Part shown: positions 9,401-18,185 of the stretch, piece by piece
Position numbering within the stretch: position 1 is the stretch's first letter
Layout: every line of letters starts with the position of its first letter
Assembly (NCBI RefSeq): GCF_003217515.1
Contig: NZ_QJSX01000017.1
Location: 45,018-109,017, forward strand
Direction: 5' to 3'
DNA: 64,000 nucleotides
From: Deinococcus yavapaiensis KR-236
Lineage (GTDB): Bacteria > Deinococcota > Deinococci > Deinococcales > Deinococcaceae
Notes under the pieces: generated by a model
What the model was told of the DNA's origin: nothing
The model's database searches: none
What the model saw: only the letters and a program-made list of their open reading frames with translations
Position numbers and translations under genes: made by a program

Positions 9401-11503
9401 CTATTGAACGCTCACGCTGAGCAGTTGGCTTTGCACGCGCTCGGCCGCGAGACGGGCGGCCGTGGCTTCGTCGGAGCGCCCCAGCGCTTCGAAGGCGGAG
9501 GCGGCCGAGGCGTAGAACTGCGCGGTCTCGGCGAGTTGGTATCGATCCTCGGCTTCTCGGGCGGCGCGCAGGAAGGCCGGACCGGCCAAGTCGAGCTTGC
9601 CGCCTTCCTGCCAGTGCCGAGCGACACGCGCCGAATGGCCGTCGAGGCGTTCCAAGGTGCGCGCCGCCGCGCGGTGCAGGAGGGCGCGCACGCTCGCGGG
9701 AATGCCCCTGCTCACGGTCTCGTACACGAGGTCATGCCAGAACCCGTGTCCGCGCACGATTCCGGCGGCCTCCAATTCCTCCCACGCGGCGGCAGTATCG
9801 AGCAGGGGCGCGCCGAGCACCTCGGCAACGAGTTCCACGTCGAAGTCGCTTTGGAGCACGCTGGCCGCGCGGGCCGCTTGCAGGGCCGGCGCCGAGAGCC
9901 GCGCGAGGCGCCGGGAAATGACTTCGCCGACGCGGGCCGTGATGGGAAGCGAGACGGCGGAAGCGGCGCCGGAGGCGAAGGTTCCACTTTCGATGAGGTG
10001 TTTGACGATCTCCAGCAGGAACAAGGGGCTTCCGCCCGAGTACCGAGCGAGCCGTTGGCGCAAGGTGGGGTCGGTGGGCACGCCGAGGTCGTCCATCAAG
10101 GCGCCGAGCAAGTCTTCACCGAGCGGTCGCAGCCGGATGTGAACGGCGACGCCTTGCCGTACGAGTTCCTCGACGTCACGCATCACCTCGGGCATCAACT
10201 CCCCGCTTCGGTAGGTGCCGATCACGCGCGGCGCGGGGTTTTCGGGATCGTGCGGACCGGCGAACATGTTGGCGAAGAAGTACAAACCGTCGCGCGTCGA
10301 AGGATGATCGTAGAACTGGATGTCGTCGGCAATGACGGTGCGGATGCCGCGGTACGCTTGGCGCGAGAATACCAGCATGGCTTGACGGTAGCGAAGCAGG
10401 TCGGCGCCCGAGCTCAATGGCTCGACGATTTCGCCGGGAGGTGCGTACTCGGGCAGCACACGGCCCACCTCTCGCCACACCCAAGGCTCCAAGTCGAGGT
10501 TGGGCGCACGTTCGGCCAGCGCGCGGTAGTTGCGCGCGGAACTCGTGAACGGCTGGTGCACGTCGCCCGGCCGCCCTCGGAATTCGATGAACACGCCCTT
10601 GCTGGCGGCGAAGTCCGTGACGAGTCTCGTCTTGCCGACGCCGGGATCGCCCTCCACGTAGATCATCTGGCCGCGTTCCCAAGCTTCGTCGAGTCGCGCC
10701 CACTCCTCCTCGCGTCCGATCAGGTGCGGCGGGCGCAGCACGGCGAGCGGCAGGGCGGACGTTTTCACGGGTGCGGGCGCGGGCACCGTTCCGCGCTCGA
10801 TTTCGCGGGCCAGTTGCACGGTCTCGGCCAGCGGCTCGGTCTGGAATTCACGCCAAAGGACTTCCTTGCACTTCTGGTACGCGCGAAGCGCCGCCGGACG
10901 ATCTCCCAACAGGTAGTGCAGCCGAATGACGTGCCGCCACGCCTCTTCGGACACGGCGTCGAGATCCAGGAGCGTCCGGGCTTGCACGAGGGCCGCAGCG
11001 TATTCCCCTGCGCCCTCCAGACGAGCGATCTCGGCGCGAACGGCGAGACCGCGCCATTCGGTGTGGCGCTCGCGTTCGGCGGTCACCCAGTCGTCCAGGT
11101 CGGGGCAGTCGTCATAACGCAGACCGGCGAGCAGTTCCGCGTTCTGAGTCAAGATCTCGTCGGCGCGGCCTTGCGCGAAGTGGTCGCGAAGGCGCGCGGC
11201 GTCCACTTGCACGTCGGGAGACAGCGTCAGCAAGTCGCCGCCCGTCACGAGATCGGCGTTCGCGAACAAGCGCAGCTTGCGCAGCATCTGCGAGAGGTTG
11301 TTGCGGGCGGTGTGCTCGGGCGAATCGGGCCACAGCAGTCCCACCAGCTTTCCGCGTGGCGTGGCGCCTTCCAACGCCAAGTAAGCGAGGCACGCGGCGA
11401 GCTTGCGTTCCGGACGCTGCTCCAAGCCGTCGGGGCCCCGCAAGTGAACGGGGCCGAGTAATTGGACGTGCCAGGCGTTTTGACTCATGTGGATCGAGAA
11501 CAT
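9401..11503 (-). CDS. BTAD/AAA ATPase transcriptional activator, paralogue of the 3665 gene
   Basis: A 700-aa regulator with the same domain order as the gene at 3665: winged helix (about 8-95, LAACLAYLALEGATPRGKLVGLLWPD), BTAD helices (about 100-240), Walker A GDPGVGKT at 285-292, then AAA lid and a helical C-terminus (ARVARHWQEGGKLDLAGPAFLRAAREAEDRY). The two proteins align along their length and share FRPP/LRPP-xLIGRE before the ATPase, so they arose by duplication. It is probably an ATP-dependent activator of an unlinked or neighbouring gene set. The start is ATG 11503 or the in-frame ATG at 11488; a TAGAAT box overlaps the 11503 start, giving a leader of only a few nucleotides for 11488. 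It is not in an operon. Confidence 0.8.
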   Translation of the reverse strand: MFSIHMSQNAWHVQLLGPVHLRGPDGLEQRPERKLAACLAYLALEGATPRGKLVGLLWPDSPEHTARNNLSQMLRKLRLFANADLVTGGDLLTLSPDVQVDAARLRDHFAQGRADEILTQNAELLAGLRYDDCPDLDDWVTAERERHTEWRGLAVRAEIARLEGAGEYAAALVQARTLLDLDAVSEEAWRHVIRLHYLLGDRPAALRAYQKCKEVLWREFQTEPLAETVQLAREIERGTVPAPAPVKTSALPLAVLRPPHLIGREEEWARLDEAWERGQMIYVEGDPGVGKTRLVTDFAASKGVFIEFRGRPGDVHQPFTSSARNYRALAERAPNLDLEPWVWREVGRVLPEYAPPGEIVEPLSSGADLLRYRQAMLVFSRQAYRGIRTVIADDIQFYDHPSTRDGLYFFANMFAGPHDPENPAPRVIGTYRSGELMPEVMRDVEELVRQGVAVHIRLRPLGEDLLGALMDDLGVPTDPTLRQRLARYSGGSPLFLLEIVKHLIESGTFASGAASAVSLPITARVGEVISRRLARLSAPALQAARAASVLQSDFDVELVAEVLGAPLLDTAAAWEELEAAGIVRGHGFWHDLVYETVSRGIPASVRALLHRAAARTLERLDGHSARVARHWQEGGKLDLAGPAFLRAAREAEDRYQLAETAQFYASAASAFEALGRSDEATAARLAAERVQSQLLSVSVQ

Positions 11504-11846
11504 TCTAAATCAAACTTCCATTTTCCTCTCCTTGTTTTGTCGGCGGGTTCTCGCGCCGCTCCTGAGCTTCCCGTTGTGGTTCGAGCGCCCCCGGAGCGGC
11601 AGGCAAAGCGGACTCTCGGCGCCCCCGGGTGACGCCGACGGCGCATGAGGAAGCGACGATCGCGTTGCTCGTCGCGCTCGTTCCCGGCAGTCGCATGTCA
11701 ACGCGCCCCGGAGCAATATGCCGCTGCCTGCCGAGCAGCGGTTCTTTATGCGCCCGACGCCCATTCATGCAGCGCGGAGCACGCCGCCCCGTCCATGTTC
11801 CGTCGGCGAGGTCGGGAGCGTCAGGGGCCGCTTCTCGATAGGGTCT
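11504..11846. other. intergenic, no gene recognised
   Basis: 343 bp between two minus-strand genes. Directly upstream of the activator gene lies AAGGAGAGGAAA followed by a three-codon frame (ATG GAA GTT TGA); no longer gene is supported. Confidence 0.35.
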
Positions 11847-12287
11847 TCAGTTCAGCAGCGTGGCCTTGATGTACACGCGCCCGCCCTTCTGGGTTCCCTC
11901 GAACACGCTGAGGCACATGTACGAACTGCGCGAGGGCGCGCCGAGCGAGTTTTGAGCATCGACCTTTCCGAAATTACGGTAGGTCCCGGCGTAGACGAAG
12001 TACATCGTCGGCAACGCGGCGCTAAACTTCGCGGTCGCCGGAGCTTTCAGCTTGTTGCGCACGGCCTCCCGGCACTTCTGGATGAAGAACACGTTGTTCG
12101 GCACGCCTTTCACCGTGAAGACGTCCACCTTCGGGAAGGCGTTTTGCACCGTCACGTAGTGGTGGGTTTCAACGTCACCCTTGCTCCTCGATTGCTCGAT
12201 GTCGGCCGAGATGATCGCGGCGGGTTTCAAGGTGACCGCACCGACCGTGGCGCTCAAGGCGACGCCCAACCACACCGCTCGCTTCAT
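11847..12287 (-). CDS. secreted protein of unknown function
   Basis: A 146-aa protein with an N-terminal signal peptide (MKRAVWLGVALSATVGAVTL, positively charged start then hydrophobic core). The mature part has two cysteines (KCREAVRNKL and YMCLSVFEG) that could form a disulphide, consistent with an extracytoplasmic location. I do not recognise the family. The start is set by GGAGGGGT right before ATG 12287. A frame running further upstream to 12872 has no function of its own; its N-terminal part overlaps the next gene on the same strand. Confidence 0.6.
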   Translation of the reverse strand: MKRAVWLGVALSATVGAVTLKPAAIISADIEQSRSKGDVETHHYVTVQNAFPKVDVFTVKGVPNNVFFIQKCREAVRNKLKAPATAKFSAALPTMYFVYAGTYRNFGKVDAQNSLGAPSRSSYMCLSVFEGTQKGGRVYIKATLLN

Positions 12288-12424
12288 ACCCCTCCAGCTT
12301 ACGTTTTTCGCGTGAGGATGTCGCTTCCGTCGAGCGGGGACTGTGTCGGCGAAGGCGGGTCTCCACGAACCTCGATGCCGTTCGGTTCGTGAAGCGACCT
12401 CGGGGAGAAGTCCGCATGAAACGC

Positions 12425-12799
12425 TCAGGCGAGGACGGGCACGTCTTCGAGCTTGTAATACACGGGCAGGCCGCGCTCGCGGGCGAGTTTCACGTCGTTG
12501 TCCGCGCCTTTCGAGTCGCCCGGGAGACGCAGGACCGCCGAGCACAGCTGTAGGAGTCGGTGGGCGGTGGGGTGCAGGATCTCGTCGTAAAGGGCGTCGC
12601 CGACGTGCTCGCCGCCCGCGACGTGCCAGATGGGCAGCGCGACCCATTCGCCGATCATGGGGACGTAACCGGCTTTGAACAGCGTGTACGAGACGCTTTC
12701 GAGGTGGCGCAAGTTCGCGGCCATCTTCTCGGGGGCGTCTCCGGTGCCGCTGCGGTACGGTCCGGCGATCAAGATCATTCGTGGTGCGGGGTGAGTCAT
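12425..12799 (-). CDS. DUF4406-like / nucleoside-deoxyribosyltransferase-fold protein
   Basis: A 124-aa protein starting MTHPAPRMILIAGPYRSGTGD, with PEKMAANLRHLES, a central VPMIGEWVALPIW, and LRLPGDSKGADNDVKLARERGLPVYY near the end. This layout (N-terminal strand-GPY/GPYR, a mid helix, and a G-x-S-x-G-A-x-x-E/D-like segment before the last helix) is that of DUF4406 and nucleoside 2-deoxyribosyltransferase-like folds, which bind nucleotides or sugar-phosphates. The reaction is unknown. AAGGAGG lies 7 nt before ATG 12799. It is divergent from a DeoR regulator, sharing a 130-bp control region in which two TTCGTGCA boxes flank this gene's -35. Confidence 0.65.
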   Translation of the reverse strand: MTHPAPRMILIAGPYRSGTGDAPEKMAANLRHLESVSYTLFKAGYVPMIGEWVALPIWHVAGGEHVGDALYDEILHPTAHRLLQLCSAVLRLPGDSKGADNDVKLARERGLPVYYKLEDVPVLA

Positions 12800-12860
12800 G
12801 AACAGCCTCCTTCGTGCGCCGCTCGAGCGCGACCGAGTGATCGCCGAGCCGCCCGTCCAC

Positions 12861-12901
12861 CTTAAACCGCAACTTCGTGCAATGTCAAGAAAATTCGTGC
12901 A
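12861..12901 (-). promoter_or_regulatory. promoter with two DeoR-type operator boxes
   Basis: Minus-strand promoter TTGACA (12888-12883), 16-bp spacer, TTTAAG (12866-12861). Two identical plus-strand octamers TTCGTGCA sit at 12874-12881 (between -35 and -10) and 12894-12901 (just upstream of -35), exactly 20 bp apart, so on the same DNA face. The divergent DeoR-family gene is the obvious candidate to bind them. Confidence 0.65.
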
Positions 12902-12929
12902 GAAGTGTAGACTGACGTCAGGAGGCGTC

Positions 12930-13685
12930 GTGCTCACGAGTCAACGCAAGCAACACATCCTCGCCGTTTTGAAGCGCGACGGCCAAATCGTCGCCAAGTC
13001 GCTCAGCCAAGAACTCGGCTTGTCGGAAGACACCATCCGCCGCGATCTGCGCGACCTCGCGGCCGAAGGGCTCTTGCAGCGCGTCCATGGCGGCGCGCTG
13101 CCCGCCTCGCCTGCCGTCGCCACCTTCGAAGAACGAACGCGCATCGCGCCCGAAGGCAAGATCGCGATCGGGCAGACGGCCGCGAAGATGATACGGCCCG
13201 GTCAAGTCGTGATTCTCGACGGCGGCACGACCGCCGTGCAGGTCGCACGCCACTTGCCGCGAGACCTTCAAGCAACGATCGTCACGCACAGCCCCACCAT
13301 CGCCGTCGAGCTCGCCGCGCATCCCACCGTCGAAGTGATCGTCATCGGCGGTCGCCTGTTCAAACACTCGATCGTCGCCGTCGGCGCGGCGGCGATCGAG
13401 GCGATGAGTCACGTGCGCGCCGACTTGTTCTTCATGGGAGTGACCGGCGTGCATCCCGAGGCCGGCCTCAGCACCGGCGACCTCGAGGACGCCCTCGTGA
13501 AGCGGGCCTTGTCGAAGCGAGCCGCGGAAACGGTCGTGCTCGCGTCGAGCGAGAAGATCGGCGTCGCCTCGGCGTACGTGATCGCGCCCGTGGCCGAGGC
13601 GAGCACGCTCATCGTCGAGCGCGACGCCGACCGGGAAGTGATCGCCGAACTCGAACGCTCGGGCCTCTCGCTCGTGCGCGCTTGA
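12930..13685 (+). CDS. DeoR-family transcriptional regulator
   Basis: 251 aa from GTG 12930, the normal length of the family. N-terminal DeoR helix-turn-helix (about 4-58: SQRKQHILAVLKRDGQIVAKSLSQELGLSEDTIRRDLRDLAAEGLLQRVHGGAL) followed by a DeoR C-terminal sugar-phosphate sensor domain (about 75-235, with ILDGGTTAVQVARHLP, VIVIGGRL and FFMGVTGVHPEAGLSTGDLEDALVKRA). Such repressors release DNA on binding a phosphorylated sugar. GGAGG is at 12921-12925. A frame extending upstream to 12798 would cross the shared operator and is rejected. It is divergent from the DUF4406-like gene, whose promoter is overlapped by twin TTCGTGCA boxes; autoregulation is also possible. Confidence 0.9.
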   Translation: MLTSQRKQHILAVLKRDGQIVAKSLSQELGLSEDTIRRDLRDLAAEGLLQRVHGGALPASPAVATFEERTRIAPEGKIAIGQTAAKMIRPGQVVILDGGTTAVQVARHLPRDLQATIVTHSPTIAVELAAHPTVEVIVIGGRLFKHSIVAVGAAAIEAMSHVRADLFFMGVTGVHPEAGLSTGDLEDALVKRALSKRAAETVVLASSEKIGVASAYVIAPVAEASTLIVERDADREVIAELERSGLSLVRA

Positions 13686-13757
13686 CGACGAAGCCCGCTC
13701 GGACGGCGACGCCGAACTTCTCCCCTCCAACTCGACACGGTCGGTGGTCCCAACGCT

Positions 13758-13770
13758 TAACATGGATTCG
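13758..13770 (+). promoter_or_regulatory. leaderless -10 element of the histidine kinase
   Basis: TAACAT (13758-13763), then 6 nt, then GTG 13770. There is no ribosome binding site, so the transcript probably starts at the start codon. The -35 is weak. Confidence 0.5.
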
Positions 13771-16700
13771 TGACGCAGGAGTCCCGTGCCGCCGCGCCCG
13801 CCATCGAAACGTCGTACCTCGACGTTCTCTTCGAGCAGACACGAATGGCGCACGCCCTGTACGACACGAACCTCCGGTTCCTCCGAGTGAACGAGGCGTT
13901 CGCCCGCTTGACGGGCATCGCCGTGGACGCGCACGCGGGCCAAACGCTGTGGGACGTCGTTCCGGGCATTCCACCTGCCCTTATCCAAGCGTATCGAGCG
14001 GTCCTGAGCGACGGCGAACCCCTGCGAGACTTTCACTACGTCGTTCCGACACCTCGCGCACCCGGCGGATACTGCTACCGCCGAGCGAACGCCTTCCCCG
14101 TGCGCGACGGGCAGGGCGTCGTCACGCGCCTCGTGGTGACGATCGAGGAACTCACTCCCCAGATCCTCACCGAGCAGGCGCGTGAAGCGAGCGAGGCGCG
14201 CACGAGACGCTTGCAAGACCTCACGAGCGCCTTGTCGAGCGCCGTCACCGTCCACGACGTCCACCAGCTCGTCTTGCAGGAAGCGAGCCGCGCGCTCGGA
14301 GCGTACGCCGCGACCCTCATCGTGCCGATCGACGAGGACACGCTGTTCGTCGCCGGAGGAACCGGCTATAGCGACGACGTCCTCACGTCTTGGAGGCGCT
14401 TTTCCAAGACGGGACGCTTTCCCGTCGTCGACGCGATTCGCGAGCGACGAGCCATCTTCCTTCCCACGTCCGACCTGTCGCAGAGCTACCCGGACATGGT
14501 GCCTTTGCTCAAGCCGAACACTCGCGCCGTCGCCGCCGTTCCACTCATCGCGAATGACCGCGTGCTCGCCGCGCTCACCTTGTCCTTCGACGACGAGCAG
14601 GTCATCACCGAGGAGAATCAAGCGTTCAGCCGAGCGGTCGTGCAACAGGCCGCGCAGGCGTTGGAGCGCGCGCGCCTGTACGACGAGCAGCGGCGCGCGC
14701 ACGACCGCGCCGCGTTGCTCGCCCGAGTCGGTGAGACTCTGGCGGCGTCGCTCGACGTTCGCGTGACCCTCGAACGCATCACGGCCCTCACGATCGAGCA
14801 CGTCGCGGACTGGTGCGCGATCTACCAACCCGCGCCGCACTTCGACGATCTCCCGATCGAGCGCCAGCGTCTGTTGCTCGTCGCGGTCGCGCACCACGAT
14901 CCCACGCAAATCGACACGCTCCGAGCGATGCTGCACTTCCCGAGCGACCCGGCCTCGCCCATTAGCAACGAGCACGTCTACCGCACCGGCACGCCCCTGC
15001 TCGTGCCGGCCTTGCCGCCCGAAGCGATCGACGCGATTCCCGAGGAGGAGCGGCGCGCCATGACCCGCTCGCTCGGCCTGCACTCCCTGATCACGGTGCC
15101 GCTCGTCGCGAACGGACGCAAACTCGGCGTGCTGGGCGTCGCCACTTCGAGTTCGGACCGCACCCTCACGCACGACGACTTGCTGCTCACGCAGGAACTC
15201 GCGCACCGAGCGGCGTTGGCGCTCGATCTCGCGCAGTTGTACGAAGCGGCCGCGTTGAGCGAGCAGCGCCACCGCTCTTTGGTCGAGGCCACCTCACAAA
15301 TCGTGTGGGTGCGCGCGCCCAGTGGAGAGTTCGTCGCGGATCAGCCCGGCTGGCGAACTTTCACGGGGCAGACGGAAGAGCAACTGCTCGGCTGGGGTTG
15401 GTTGAACGCGGTGCATCCCGAGGATCGACCGCGCGTTCGGCGCACTTGGCAAGACGCGTTGGAATCGCAAGCGCTGTACACGACCGAGCAGCGGTTGCGG
15501 CGACACGACGGGCAGTACCGCGTGATGCATGTCCGCGCGACTCCCGTTCGGACGAGGGACGGCGCGATTCGCGAGTGGGTCGGGGCGCAAAGCGACATCA
15601 CCGAGCGCGTGCAAGCCGAGCAGCAAGTGCGCGACAGCGAAGCGCGCCACCGCGCCTTGGTCGAGCACGCCGCCGTCGGCATCGTGCGGACCTCTCCTCG
15701 GGGCGAGCTGCTCGACGTGAATCCCGCGGCGGAGAAGATCTTGGGGTACTCGCGCGAAGAGTTGCTGCGCATGACGTTCATGGACTTCACCTACCCCGAG
15801 GACGGCGGCGAAGCGGGCATGTCGTCGTTTCGGCGCTTGATGCGCGGCGAGATCGACGCGTTCAACTTGGAGAAGCGCTACGTCCGCAAGGACGGCCGCG
15901 TGGTGTGGGCGAATCTCTCGGGGTCCGCCGTGCGTGACGAGCAGGGCGCCCCGCTGTACAGCGTTTCCATCTTCGAGGACATCACCGAGCGCAAGCGCGC
16001 CGAGGCGCGACTTCGGGAAAGCGAGGAGCGATTCCGGCGACTCGTCGACGCGAGCCCGACCGGAATCGCGGTCGGCGCGTCGGACGGCACGCTTCACCTT
16101 CCGAACGACGCCTACCTTCGCATGCTGGGCTTCACGCGTGAGGAGTACGAGGCGGGCGCGTTGAACTGGACGGCGCTCACGCCGCCCGAGTACGCGGAGG
16201 TGGACGCGCGAGCGTTTCGTCAGGTGTTCGCTCAAGGCACGTCCGAGCCGTACGAGAAGGAGATGCTGCGCCGAGACGGAACGCGCGTTCCCGTCGGCTT
16301 GGTCCTCGCGCGCTACGATCAGCATGACGAGACGTTCGTGGTGGGGTACGTGCAGGATCTCAGCGTGCAGAAGGCGGCGGAGCGCGCGCTGCGCGAGCAT
16401 GGTCTGGAACTCGAGCGCCGCGTGGAGGAGCGCACGCGCACCTTGGCGGAACGAACCGCCGCGCTCGACGCCTTCGTGCGCTTCGCGGAGTTGGCATCCT
16501 CTACGACCAGCGTGGAGGACTTGACGCGGCACGCGGTGGAGGTGCTGCGCGCGACGGTCGGGCCGGTGAGCGTCGCTTACTACGAGCGGCGCGATCACGT
16601 GTGGAAGGCGGTGACGTGGTCGGACGACATCCCCGCCGAGGCGCTCGCGATGATTCGCGCGGGCATCCCGGTGGATCAGCCGACGTTCTCGGAAGCGGTG

Positions 16701-17657
16701 CAAGGGCGGCGGGCGTACTACATGGAAGCGTGGAACGCGGAACGCGAAGGCCTCGACGACTCGCGCATGTACGGTGCGGGCGCGCTGTACCCGTTCTATT
16801 CGGGCGAGGAACCCGTGGGATTGCTGAACATGGCGACGATGCGGACGTCGACGTGGTCGGGGCGCCACAAAGCGATCTTTCGCGCGGTGGGCCGAAGCTT
16901 CGCGTTGGCGTTGGAACGCAGCGAGCAGACGCGGCAGTTGCAGGAACGCACGCGCGAGCTGGAACGCTCGAACGCCGAGTTGGAGCGCTTCGCGTACGTC
17001 GCGAGTCACGACCTGCAAGAGCCGCTGCGCACGATCGCCAGTTACAGCGAACTGCTCGCCGTTCGCTACGGCTCTCAGATGGACGACAAGGGCCGCTTGT
17101 TCTTGAAGTTCATGACGGAGGGCGCGCAGCGCATGAAAGTCCTGATCGACGACTTGCTCGTGTTCTCGCGGTTGAATTCGGTGCGTGAACCGCTGCGCAC
17201 GGTCGACGCGAACCGTCCTCTCTCGGAGGCCTCGTCGCGGTTGCAGGCCTTGATCGAGCAGGCGGGCGCGCGCGTCGAGTCCGAGCGGTTGCCGTTCGTG
17301 CTGGGAGACGAGGGGGAACTCACGCAGCTCTTCCAGAACTTGATCGGAAACGCCGTCAAGTTCCGTCGTTCGGACGAGCCGCCGGTCGTGCGCGTCACGG
17401 CGCGCGCGGAGGACGCGATGTGGCATTTCACCGTCGCCGACAACGGCATCGGAATCGAGCCGCAGTATCAAGAGCGGGTGTTCGGGTTGTTTCAGCGGCT
17501 GCACACGCGAAGCGAGTACGACGGGACCGGGCTGGGGTTGTCGATCGTGCGCAAGGTCGCCGAGCGTCACGGCGGGCGCGCGTGGTTGGAGTCGAACGTG
17601 GGAATCGGGACGACCGTGCACTTCACGCTTTGCAAGGCGGAGGGCGGCCATGACTGA
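13770..17657 (+). CDS. multi-PAS/GAF sensor histidine kinase
   Basis: A 1295-aa soluble kinase. Approximate order: PAS (10-130), GAF (160-305), GAF (315-490), PAS (500-625), PAS (630-750), PAS (755-870), GAF-like (890-1050), HisKA with phospho-acceptor H1080 in SHDLQEPLRTI, and HATPase (about 1180-1290: NAVKFR, DNGIGIEPQ, GTGLGLSIVRKV). PAS linkers end in the usual DITERVQAEQ / DITERKRAEA motifs. There is no transmembrane segment, so it senses a cytoplasmic signal. Phosphotransfer is expected to the CheY-like protein whose gene overlaps its stop by 8 bp. The SHDLQEPLR sequence and HWE-free catalytic core resemble bacteriophytochrome-type kinases, but no bilin-binding PHY module is visible. 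It has the same design as the split kinase at 50625-54393. Confidence 0.92.
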   Translation: MTQESRAAAPAIETSYLDVLFEQTRMAHALYDTNLRFLRVNEAFARLTGIAVDAHAGQTLWDVVPGIPPALIQAYRAVLSDGEPLRDFHYVVPTPRAPGGYCYRRANAFPVRDGQGVVTRLVVTIEELTPQILTEQAREASEARTRRLQDLTSALSSAVTVHDVHQLVLQEASRALGAYAATLIVPIDEDTLFVAGGTGYSDDVLTSWRRFSKTGRFPVVDAIRERRAIFLPTSDLSQSYPDMVPLLKPNTRAVAAVPLIANDRVLAALTLSFDDEQVITEENQAFSRAVVQQAAQALERARLYDEQRRAHDRAALLARVGETLAASLDVRVTLERITALTIEHVADWCAIYQPAPHFDDLPIERQRLLLVAVAHHDPTQIDTLRAMLHFPSDPASPISNEHVYRTGTPLLVPALPPEAIDAIPEEERRAMTRSLGLHSLITVPLVANGRKLGVLGVATSSSDRTLTHDDLLLTQELAHRAALALDLAQLYEAAALSEQRHRSLVEATSQIVWVRAPSGEFVADQPGWRTFTGQTEEQLLGWGWLNAVHPEDRPRVRRTWQDALESQALYTTEQRLRRHDGQYRVMHVRATPVRTRDGAIREWVGAQSDITERVQAEQQVRDSEARHRALVEHAAVGIVRTSPRGELLDVNPAAEKILGYSREELLRMTFMDFTYPEDGGEAGMSSFRRLMRGEIDAFNLEKRYVRKDGRVVWANLSGSAVRDEQGAPLYSVSIFEDITERKRAEARLRESEERFRRLVDASPTGIAVGASDGTLHLPNDAYLRMLGFTREEYEAGALNWTALTPPEYAEVDARAFRQVFAQGTSEPYEKEMLRRDGTRVPVGLVLARYDQHDETFVVGYVQDLSVQKAAERALREHGLELERRVEERTRTLAERTAALDAFVRFAELASSTTSVEDLTRHAVEVLRATVGPVSVAYYERRDHVWKAVTWSDDIPAEALAMIRAGIPVDQPTFSEAVQGRRAYYMEAWNAEREGLDDSRMYGAGALYPFYSGEEPVGLLNMATMRTSTWSGRHKAIFRAVGRSFALALERSEQTRQLQERTRELERSNAELERFAYVASHDLQEPLRTIASYSELLAVRYGSQMDDKGRLFLKFMTEGAQRMKVLIDDLLVFSRLNSVREPLRTVDANRPLSEASSRLQALIEQAGARVESERLPFVLGDEGELTQLFQNLIGNAVKFRRSDEPPVVRVTARAEDAMWHFTVADNGIGIEPQYQERVFGLFQRLHTRSEYDGTGLGLSIVRKVAERHGGRAWLESNVGIGTTVHFTLCKAEGGHD

Positions 17658-18060
17658 CGTGCTGTTGGTGGAGGACCACGACGCGGACGTGCTGTTGGTG
17701 CGCGAAGCGGTCGCGTCCTTCGAGCAGAAGGTGAGGCTTCATGTCGTTCGTGACGGCCTGGCGGCGTTGTGGTTCTTGCGGCGGCAAGGCGACTACGCGC
17801 GGTGCCCGTCGGTTCAGTTGGTGCTGCTCGATTCGAGCATGCCTCGCATGAACGCGTGTGAAGTGCTGCGGGAACTTCGCACGGACGAGGCGACGCGCGA
17901 CGTGCCCGTCGTGGTGTTCAGCAGTTCCGCCCGACCTCGCGACGTCCACGCGTGTACCGAGGCGGGCGCGAACGGGTACGTCGTGAAGCCTGTCGATTTG
18001 GCGAGCTTCATGGACGTCGTGCAGGGGCTTTTGAAGGACTGGCTGCGGGCGAGTCGCTGA
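17650..18060 (+). CDS. single-domain CheY-like response regulator
   Basis: A 136-aa stand-alone receiver. Acidic pocket E8-D9, phospho-acceptor D61 in LVLLDSSMP, switch Ser 91-93 and K113 in VVKP are all present, so it should be phosphorylatable. There is no output domain; it is of the Rcp1/small-receiver type that follows PAS/phytochrome-like kinases. Its ATG lies inside the last codons of the kinase gene (8-bp overlap, ATGACTGA), implying translational coupling and partner identity. Downstream targets are not visible. Confidence 0.9.
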   Translation: MTDVLLVEDHDADVLLVREAVASFEQKVRLHVVRDGLAALWFLRRQGDYARCPSVQLVLLDSSMPRMNACEVLRELRTDEATRDVPVVVFSSSARPRDVHACTEAGANGYVVKPVDLASFMDVVQGLLKDWLRASR

Positions 18061-18150
18061 TCGCGAAGAAAGCAAGAGGCCACGGTTCCTGCGAGGCGGC
18101 GCGGACAAGAATTTTCGGGCGCCTCCGCTCGACATTTCGAGTCTAATCCC

Positions 18151-18185
18151 TTGTATTTATCTGTTAAAACACCTATATTGAAGGC
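18151..18185 (+). promoter_or_regulatory. marR promoter, leaderless, with palindromic operator
   Basis: TTGTAT (18151-18156), 17-bp spacer, TATATT (18174-18179), 6 nt, ATG 18186. TGTTAAAACA (18162-18171) fills the spacer; the same TGTTNNAACA palindrome recurs upstream of the first dioxygenase gene at 18688. This fits MarR autorepression. Confidence 0.7.

Noticed and set aside
11510..11535. AAGGAGAGGAAA followed by ATG GAA GTT TGA as a gene
   Set aside because: A three-codon frame cannot be supported as a gene; at most it is a translated leader.
12918..17651. Very long minus-strand open frames (about 780 codons) opposite the DeoR and kinase genes
   Set aside because: They mirror real plus-strand genes in G+C-rich DNA, contain no domain and are rich in Arg, Gly and His.
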